Origin: Nitrosopumilus sp.
Lineage (GTDB): Archaea > Thermoproteota > Nitrososphaeria > Nitrososphaerales > Nitrosopumilaceae
Length of the DNA stretch: 64,000 nt
Assembly (NCBI RefSeq): GCF_025699125.1
Contig: NZ_JAILWC010000005.1
Coordinates: 1 to 64,000, forward strand
Direction of reading: 5' to 3'
In this document: positions 58,434-64,000 of the stretch, piece by piece
Layout of the letters: every line of letters starts with the position of its first letter
Position numbering within the stretch: position 1 is the stretch's first letter
The notes under the pieces: model-generated
Told to the model about the DNA's origin: nothing
The model's database searches: none
Seen by the model: the letters and a program-made list of their open reading frames with translations, nothing else
Position numbers and translations under genes: made by a program

Positions 58434-60572
58434 CTATTCTATCTCAAAAGTTGTTTCAGCTGTATTTTGTGCGTCAGAAACTATTATTGTATATGTTCCA
58501 GGTTCAGTATCTGCTGGAATATACCATGGTAAATTAATGTCTCCTGCTTTAGATGCTGGCATCGAAAGAGGAGAGTTCAATATTGTTTGACCATCCGCAT
58601 CAACAATGTCTATTGAAACTGTTTGTTGAGCTCCAGCAACTTGAATGATTTTGGACTTGCCCAAATAACTATCAATTCCATCTGTAACTGAAATTATCAT
58701 GCCCTCTTGTTCTATATTCTTCACTTCTATTTCCACATCATCAAAATTTGATCCACTTTTTGCATGAATCTTCCATGTTCCTGTTTTAGCATCAGAAGGA
58801 ATTCTGAATGTTTCTTCAGAAATTCTTCCAATTTTATCAGAAAATGACTCTCTGACTTTGATTTCCTTTTCATCTGGATCAAACATAGTTATTGTAAGAA
58901 TAACATTAGGACTAGTCTTTCCTAAAATCAAAATAGAATCCCCTGGTCGATATTCTGTTTTTGTGGTGTTGATTTCTATTTCACCCGATCCTACTTGCAA
59001 ACCTACTGCAAAAATCTCTGTACTTTGGGCATTTCCTTTACTGACAACTGCTGAATATACACCTGACGTAAATCCCTTTAAATCAAGAGAATGAGAACCT
59101 CTTCCATCAGGTTGTAGCATTATAGATGTTGTTTCTCCTTTTGCTTTTCCTGCAGGATCAATGATTAACAAGTTAATAATTTCTGATGCTTTTCCTGTAA
59201 TTGAAATTATTGCTGTTTCCGTAGATTTGTAACTTGATTTATCAAATTCAATATTCACTGGGATTGAAGGTAATTGTCCTAATCCTACAAAAATAAATTC
59301 TTTATTTTTTTCTTGTGTTGCAATCAACGTGTATGTTCCTTCTGCTGTACTTTGAGTAGTTGGAAATTCAAATTCTACAAAACCTGACTCATCAATGTCA
59401 AAAATATCTGAGAATATCTCTTTTCCAAGAGGATTTTCTAAAGTTAATTCTATTGGTTTGTTTGGTAAAGCCGTTCCATTGAATGTAATAGTTTCTCCTG
59501 GATTAAATTTCAAACTAGTAGGGGTGATGATTATTACTTTATTTGATTCTACTGACCAGCTGATCGTTTTCTCTTCCCTTCCATCTGAAATAACACCTGT
59601 GTATTTTCCAAATGGTCTGTCTACTGGAACAATGAGAGGTTCTAATTTCCAATTTCCTTTGTTATCAATTTCTGTTGCTCTTGTTCTAATCTGTTCACCG
59701 TTTGGTCCAATAACCTCCAATGTAATTGGATTGCCTGGATTTCCAGTTCCTAAAATCTCCAAAAATTCCCCTCTATGAACTACATTTGGAACTCCTTGTA
59801 TTGTTAGTTTGATATTCTCATCTGCAATTCTAGGTTCTCCTTCATTAATTCTTAAACTGAGTTTTTTCTCTTCACCTTTTTTATCCTTAACAATGAAATC
59901 TACTCTGTCTGCTTTCTGTTCTTTTGGTATTTTCATTGAAGTTATAAAATGTCCGTCTTTATCTGTCTCGAAACTTCCAATCTTCATTGAGCCAATGTAA
60001 AAATCAAATTCTTGAGATGCTCCGAATTTATCACCTGTGACTCTAATCGATGAACCTACGTTTGGTTCTTTTGGTACTATTCTGAAAGATGATTCTGCAG
60101 AAATACTAATACTGGTATTTTCTTGTTGGTTCTCTGGATTTTCACTTGGTAAAGATAGTTCTTTTGGTAATACTTTTCCAGTGTCTATTTGTTTGTCTTC
60201 GCTATCTAATGCTTTCCAATTTATTCCAGCATTTACTTTGTCTGTTTTAACGCCAAACTTTACTGATTCTCCCTTTTTGATAGGTTCTGATGATGTAAAC
60301 ACAATTACTCCTTGTGGTGTCTTTTCTCCTATCCATCCTTTTTCAGTTTTAAAAGATTTGAAACTAAAATCACTCCCAACCCAAATCCTAAATGTATTGA
60401 CATTCTCATTTTGCTCATTTGTTAATTCAATAATTGTTGTCTCCTCTAGAGCAACACTGTTCACATTAATTTCTGCATAAGCTGGAATTACTGCTGCTAC
60501 TGAAAGTAATAATGCCATTGAAAGGATCATTCCTCTCACTGAGGATTTATTCATGCTGATCAGATTATCCAT
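58434..60572 (-). CDS. Large surface protein with Ig-like/bacterial-macroglobulin-type repeats
   Basis: 712 residues; signal peptide at about 10-32 (RGMILSMALLLSVAAVIPAYA). Then beta-sandwich repeats: residues about 160-250, 255-345, 345-435, 440-530, 530-620 and 625-712, often with PG(E/D)T/S and GxYT strands (FNPGETITFNGTALPN, YRPGDSILILGKTSPN). This is a long string of Ig-like folds typical of cell-envelope proteins. The Met at residue 7 (60554) may be the real start, giving a shorter signal peptide. Probably extracellular and perhaps part of the S-layer or an adhesin. Confidence 0.85.
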   Translation of the reverse strand: MDNLISMNKSSVRGMILSMALLLSVAAVIPAYAEINVNSVALEETTIIELTNEQNENVNTFRIWVGSDFSFKSFKTEKGWIGEKTPQGVIVFTSSEPIKKGESVKFGVKTDKVNAGINWKALDSEDKQIDTGKVLPKELSLPSENPENQQENTSISISAESSFRIVPKEPNVGSSIRVTGDKFGASQEFDFYIGSMKIGSFETDKDGHFITSMKIPKEQKADRVDFIVKDKKGEEKKLSLRINEGEPRIADENIKLTIQGVPNVVHRGEFLEILGTGNPGNPITLEVIGPNGEQIRTRATEIDNKGNWKLEPLIVPVDRPFGKYTGVISDGREEKTISWSVESNKVIIITPTSLKFNPGETITFNGTALPNKPIELTLENPLGKEIFSDIFDIDESGFVEFEFPTTQSTAEGTYTLIATQEKNKEFIFVGLGQLPSIPVNIEFDKSSYKSTETAIISITGKASEIINLLIIDPAGKAKGETTSIMLQPDGRGSHSLDLKGFTSGVYSAVVSKGNAQSTEIFAVGLQVGSGEIEINTTKTEYRPGDSILILGKTSPNVILTITMFDPDEKEIKVRESFSDKIGRISEETFRIPSDAKTGTWKIHAKSGSNFDDVEIEVKNIEQEGMIISVTDGIDSYLGKSKIIQVAGAQQTVSIDIVDADGQTILNSPLSMPASKAGDINLPWYIPADTEPGTYTIIVSDAQNTAETTFEIE

Positions 60573-60652
60573 CTCTCTCTTAAACCTTAAAGACTTTTTC
60601 TTACTTTGCTATTTCTTAGTTCAGTATATGTCATGAGCAAACTTCTTAAATC

Positions 60653-62746
60653 TCAAGCCTTGGCTTTTTGAAATTTACTTGGGTCTGGCTTGGTTGCAAT
60701 ATTTTGATACTGTCTTATTCTTTCAGCAATTAGCCTGTATAATGATCTGAATTGATCCTTTGTTTTATCTGTGAGAAAATTGGTGTCCTCAAGAGCAATT
60801 TTCTCACAAATATATCTGGTAATTTCTTCATTGTCAAATTTTCCCCAGTCATCTTCTCTATGATCTTGCCATATTTTTTTCAATTTTTCTAACACTCCTT
60901 TTCCCTCTTTGGATACAACTTCTTCAGGTGTGAGATTTGAAAATCCTTCACGTCTTAACTTTATTTCATAAGTCTGATTTACTGGATGTAGATAATCCTC
61001 AAGTGCGATATAGTCTTCGATGGATTCTAGTTTCTTTCCTTCCTTTTCAAAGAATATGGTTTGAATCGATGAAAACTCATTTGAAACTAACTGAGCAGAA
61101 ATCTGTTTTGATTCTTCAGAATTATCTAACAATACAAATGTTCTATAACCATGATTTCGATAAAAAATCGCCAATGGTAATACTGAATTTTTGTTATATG
61201 CTGCAACAACATTCAGAGGATTCATTGATATGTTTGGATCCTGCAAAAATTTATCAAATGCATTAAGATACATTGCATCCGACATTGTCTCTACAATAAT
61301 TATTGGTCTTGAATTTGTACCAATTTCTCTGTCTACTATAGATTCTACCTGACCTCTTGATAGCCCGTACAAAATCGGTGTTAATGTTTTATCATCTGCA
61401 TTCCAATAATCATAAAAGATTCTACTAAGGTGTTTTCTTCTGTCTAATTCTACAACAAGCAAGTTTCCTGGAGTATAATCAAATATCATAAATGGTGAAT
61501 GTGTTGCATACAGAACTTGATTTGAACCTGCTAAATTTTTCAGCAAATCTGAGATTCCCATTTGTTGTGTAGGGTGAAGATTTCTTGCAGGTTCATCTAA
61601 AAGTAGTAATGCTTCTTTTAGTTCTGCTCTTTGTGTTTCAGCAGCAAAGTTTACAATAAAAGAAAATGTCCATTTGAATCCCTCTGCTCTTCTATTTAGC
61701 AATCCTGTGTTTGTTATGGTTCCATCTTTGTGAACATCTGAAATAACCACACTCATAATATTTCCTGGATTGTATCTCAAATCTACATGGATGGGATCTC
61801 CTTTCCATGCTGGATTCAGTTTGCTGGTTAATCTGTTGCTTGCAGCATTTAGAAGTTTGATGCATTTTGAAGGACTCTCTTTTACTTCATCTAATTCTTT
61901 CATATCTAGTTCTGCAAGATAAAATAGATTTCTTACTGTCTCTGCCTTGTCAAACTCTTCAATGTATTCGATAGAGTCTGCTCTTTCCCCTCTTTCTTCT
62001 CTTAGAAATTCATTAAGATTGATGTTGCCGTAGATTTTTTTGTAATCCGAAAAATAGACAAATCTTGGATGTAGATCAGACGCAATAAAATTCTCTAGTG
62101 CTGTTTTTATGCTTTCACCGCTTAGTAAATTTGAAAATTGGTTTTCAGGATTCTCATAGATTTTTTCCCATTCTTCGATAACCTTTGGCTCCTGAATTGC
62201 AATAACGTGGAATTGATTACTAAATTCTGCCATGCCGCTATCAAAAACTTCTTGATTCTTTGGAACCTGTCCTTCAAAGAATTTTGTATTAATTTGTATT
62301 CTGAGATGGTTTGGAATAGTATCCAAAAATCCTAGAATCTGCCTTGTGAAATTTTCCCATGAATTAATTCCTTGACTCTCATCTTCACTAAGTTCTATAT
62401 CTTCAAATTCGTATTGAACTTTTGGCCTTCTATTTGTTCTAATTAATTTAATTTTTTTAATTTCTGGTAAACTTGGAAATTTTTCTTTTATCAATTCTCT
62501 TTCATGTTGATTAAGATCAAACTCTCCTTCTGCCAATCTAATCTCTTCTTTGAGCTCCTCATTCATTTCATCACAAAGATCTAATTCTGAAACCTGCTCA
62601 TCTCTATTCAACAAAGTCAATGCCTGAAGTATTGTTGTTTTTCCACTTTCATTTCTTCCAACAAAGGCAGCTAAATCTCCCACTGTTATCTCTCCAGAGT
62701 CATGAATACATCGATATGCTCTTACTCTGAACTTTCTAAGTCGCAT
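60653..62746 (-). CDS. OLD-family ATP-dependent nuclease
   Basis: 697 residues. N-terminal ABC-type ATPase: Walker A GRNESGKTT (30-38), a coiled-coil region, Walker B LLLLDEPARNLHP (380-392) and H-loop ATHSPF (414-419). A C-terminal TOPRIM region starts at IIIVETMSD (482-490) with D541 in FVLLDNSEES. Class 1 OLD nucleases and Gabija GajA have this layout; they defend against phage. The canonical second Asp of the DxD motif is Ser here. No UvrD-like GajB gene is adjacent, so this is a solitary OLD. Confidence 0.88.
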   Translation of the reverse strand: MRLRKFRVRAYRCIHDSGEITVGDLAAFVGRNESGKTTILQALTLLNRDEQVSELDLCDEMNEELKEEIRLAEGEFDLNQHERELIKEKFPSLPEIKKIKLIRTNRRPKVQYEFEDIELSEDESQGINSWENFTRQILGFLDTIPNHLRIQINTKFFEGQVPKNQEVFDSGMAEFSNQFHVIAIQEPKVIEEWEKIYENPENQFSNLLSGESIKTALENFIASDLHPRFVYFSDYKKIYGNINLNEFLREERGERADSIEYIEEFDKAETVRNLFYLAELDMKELDEVKESPSKCIKLLNAASNRLTSKLNPAWKGDPIHVDLRYNPGNIMSVVISDVHKDGTITNTGLLNRRAEGFKWTFSFIVNFAAETQRAELKEALLLLDEPARNLHPTQQMGISDLLKNLAGSNQVLYATHSPFMIFDYTPGNLLVVELDRRKHLSRIFYDYWNADDKTLTPILYGLSRGQVESIVDREIGTNSRPIIIVETMSDAMYLNAFDKFLQDPNISMNPLNVVAAYNKNSVLPLAIFYRNHGYRTFVLLDNSEESKQISAQLVSNEFSSIQTIFFEKEGKKLESIEDYIALEDYLHPVNQTYEIKLRREGFSNLTPEEVVSKEGKGVLEKLKKIWQDHREDDWGKFDNEEITRYICEKIALEDTNFLTDKTKDQFRSLYRLIAERIRQYQNIATKPDPSKFQKAKA

Positions 62747-62849
62747 CTAGCGATATTTAGTCGCCTTCGATTTAACTCATTCGTCAAATTGATCTGAATT
62801 TTCATTTTTTGCTAAATAGATATAAGGGAATCACAGGTGGTAAAACAAA

Positions 62850-63308
62850 ATGGTATCTAAAAAAATTTTTATTGTATTTGTTTTGCCTGTAATTTTTTCA
62901 ATAGTTTTCGGCTCTGCTGTAATGAGTGATATTTTACAAAAACCTGACAGAGAATTACACCTGTGGCCAATGTCTACTGGAGGACTCTCAATTCAAAACT
63001 CGTCAATTGAAATTATTGGCCTTTCCAAGCAATATTCAACCTCAGAACCTGTAGAAATTCAAATTAAAGTCCGAGATTCTTCTTTTGACTGTGGCGATCT
63101 ATATGTTACAATTTATTCATCCACAAACGATGTCGTAACACAAGGTGGATACTTTGAACAATGCTTTGAAAAAGGAAGCAATATGATTCCCACTGATGAT
63201 AAATTCTCAAAATCTATTGAGACTCCAGGCTCGTATGAGATAGTAGCAGAAATGGTTTCAAAACAGCTAAAGAGTGCTTCTGCAAGGGGATCATTTACTG
63301 TTAAATAG
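62850..63308 (+). CDS. Secreted hypothetical protein
   Basis: 152 residues with an N-terminal hydrophobic segment (KKIFIVFVLPVIFSIVFGSAV) that may be a signal or anchor. A beta-rich domain follows (GLSKQYSTSEPVEIQIKVRD, CGDLYVTIYS, EQCFEKG), with two Cys likely in a disulfide. Its Ig-like strand pattern resembles the repeats of the 58.4 kb protein. Unassigned. Confidence 0.75.
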   Translation: MVSKKIFIVFVLPVIFSIVFGSAVMSDILQKPDRELHLWPMSTGGLSIQNSSIEIIGLSKQYSTSEPVEIQIKVRDSSFDCGDLYVTIYSSTNDVVTQGGYFEQCFEKGSNMIPTDDKFSKSIETPGSYEIVAEMVSKQLKSASARGSFTVK

Positions 63309-63364
63309 GCCATGAATTTTTCTATGATAATTAGTAACTTGAATTTAAAAAATAAGGTGATTTA

Positions 63365-64000
63365 ATGGCAAAGAAAAAAGATACACTCTCAGCAGAAGCA
63401 GAAAAAATAAAGGCCGAACTAGATGCGTTAAAAAAGAAAAAGAAAGTTCTAGACTCTTCCTCATCTAAGAAAAAAACAGAGCCAAAACCACCAAAGAAAA
63501 AAGCTGAAGCAAAACCTACAAAGAAAAAAACAGAGCCAAAACCACCAAAGAAAAAAGCTGAAGCAAAACCTACAAAGAAAAAAACAGAGCCAAAACCACC
63601 AAAGAAAAAAGCTGAAGCAAAACCTACAAAGAAAAAAACAGAGCCAAAACCACCAAAAGAAAAAAAATTAACTAAAAAAGAATTAGAAGAAGCTAAAAAA
63701 GAAGCAGAAAAAACATTAGAAGAGGAATTAGAAGAACAACTTTCAGATGAGGAAATTGAAAACTTCCAAATTGAAAAAGTTGACATGGAAAGACTCACAA
63801 ACAAAGTATGTGATATTTTAGCAGAACGTGAATCCGATGGAATGTTTCAAAGTGAGTTGTGGAAAAAACTCAAACTTACAAGTCGTGACGGTTCTCGTTT
63901 AGCATTAAAACTTGAAAGAATGGGGACAATCACTAGAGAAAAACTTTTAGAGAAAGGACGTTGGACTTACAAATTAATTTTAAAGAAAACTCCAATCAGT
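63365..64000 (+). CDS. Lys/Pro-repeat protein with C-terminal winged helix, 3' end outside window
   Basis: Open from ATG 63365 to the right edge (212 codons seen). Residues about 35-98 are an 18-residue Lys/Pro/Glu/Ala/Thr repeat from 54-bp units. A charged helical linker (KKELEEAKKEAEKTLEEELE) follows. From about 140, a winged-helix domain with LTNKVCDILAERESDG, QSELWKKLKLTSRDGSRLALK and KGRWTYKLIL is seen. The basic repeats should bind nucleic acid, so a chromatin or transcription factor is likely. A Phe/Ser/Gly-rich frame on the opposite strand is only its mirror. Confidence 0.8.
   Translation, partial: MAKKKDTLSAEAEKIKAELDALKKKKKVLDSSSSKKKTEPKPPKKKAEAKPTKKKTEPKPPKKKAEAKPTKKKTEPKPPKKKAEAKPTKKKTEPKPPKEKKLTKKELEEAKKEAEKTLEEELEEQLSDEEIENFQIEKVDMERLTNKVCDILAERESDGMFQSELWKKLKLTSRDGSRLALKLERMGTITREKLLEKGRWTYKLILKKTPIS
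63467..63658 (+). repeat. 54-bp in-frame tandem repeat, about 3.5 copies
   Basis: Units start at 63467, 63521, 63575 and 63629 (partial), each encoding KKKTEPKPPKKKAEAKPT. The copies are identical or nearly so, which suggests recent slippage or unequal exchange. No spacers. Confidence 0.95.

Noticed and set aside
60037-60480. Plus-strand frame of 147 codons
   Set aside because: Antisense to the large secreted Ig-like protein; Ser/Phe-rich composition typical of a shadow frame.
63467-63658. Possible CRISPR or satellite array
   Set aside because: No spacers; the repeat is in frame within a coding region.
63331-63804. Minus-strand frame of 157 codons rich in Phe, Ser and Gly
   Set aside because: It is the reverse complement of the Lys/Pro/Glu repeat of the real plus-strand gene at 63365, and has no gene-like features.

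Overview
The window reads as chromosome of a marine ammonia-oxidising archaeon of the Nitrosopumilus type (Nitrososphaerota/Thaumarchaeota). The DNA is strongly AT-rich. Genes are densely packed, with many 1-17 bp overlaps, and TTG and GTG starts are common. The information-processing genes are archaeal: topoisomerase VI A and B, TFB, histone, aIF2-beta, Rio1, S11, S17e, a PDCD5-like protein, RtcB and a Cgi121-type KEOPS subunit. Thaumarchaeal traits include exported proteins with WIKNNAGWW repeats, small cupredoxins, HTH_45-type regulators, and an ectABCD cluster next to an mscS gene, an arrangement known from Nitrosopumilus maritimus. No amo gene, rRNA, IS element, integrase or CRISPR array is visible.

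Layout. 1-1.7 kb: end of a coiled-coil repeat protein and a secreted repeat protein. 1.7-7.4 kb: valS with a queD-like gene, phhB, an asparagine-synthase-like gene and purB. 7.4-12.4 kb: CBS and Usp proteins, rtcB-PDCD5 operon, rps11. 12.4-14.8 kb: thiL, a phosphohexomutase and tRNA-Thr. 14.8-19.1 kb: small membrane proteins, an HTH regulator, an AIPR-type defence gene, a cupredoxin and tRNA-Cys. 19.1-22.4 kb: histone, TatD, S17e, a ubiquitin-like/Cgi121 fusion, a THUMP protein and Sua5, so tRNA modification functions (t6A, probably ac4C) sit together. 22.4-30.2 kb: regulators, purA, pyrF, Nudix, uppS and DUF373. 30.4-35.8 kb: a co-directional run of DUF5679, aIF2-beta, DUF424, rio1, a Pno1/Krr1-like KH protein, top6B and top6A. 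37.1-42.4 kb: ectoine/hydroxyectoine operon with an unknown leading gene, facing a convergent mscS. 42.7-46 kb: three secreted proteins and a CDGSH protein. 46-57 kb: mainly small regulators and stress proteins, a second TFB-type factor, an H1-like basic protein, a second cupredoxin, a small MscS-like channel and a second Usp. 57-58.4 kb: mtnP-apt adenine salvage. 58.4-64 kb: a large Ig-like surface protein, an OLD-family nuclease, a secreted protein, and a Lys/Pro-repeat winged-helix protein that runs off the right edge.

Several small genes (25-58 codons) were read directly from the sequence: a Cys-rich peptide at 7.4 kb, a 46-residue protein at 8.8 kb, zinc ribbons at 16.4 and 55.4 kb, a CDGSH protein at 45.8 kb, a DUF5679 protein at 30.5 kb and a few acidic or charged micropeptides. 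The most unusual architectures are the ubiquitin-like domain fused to Cgi121, the nuclease-like N-terminal extension on the QueD-family enzyme, and the unrecognised gene directly in front of ectA. All family assignments come from reading motifs; no database search was run.
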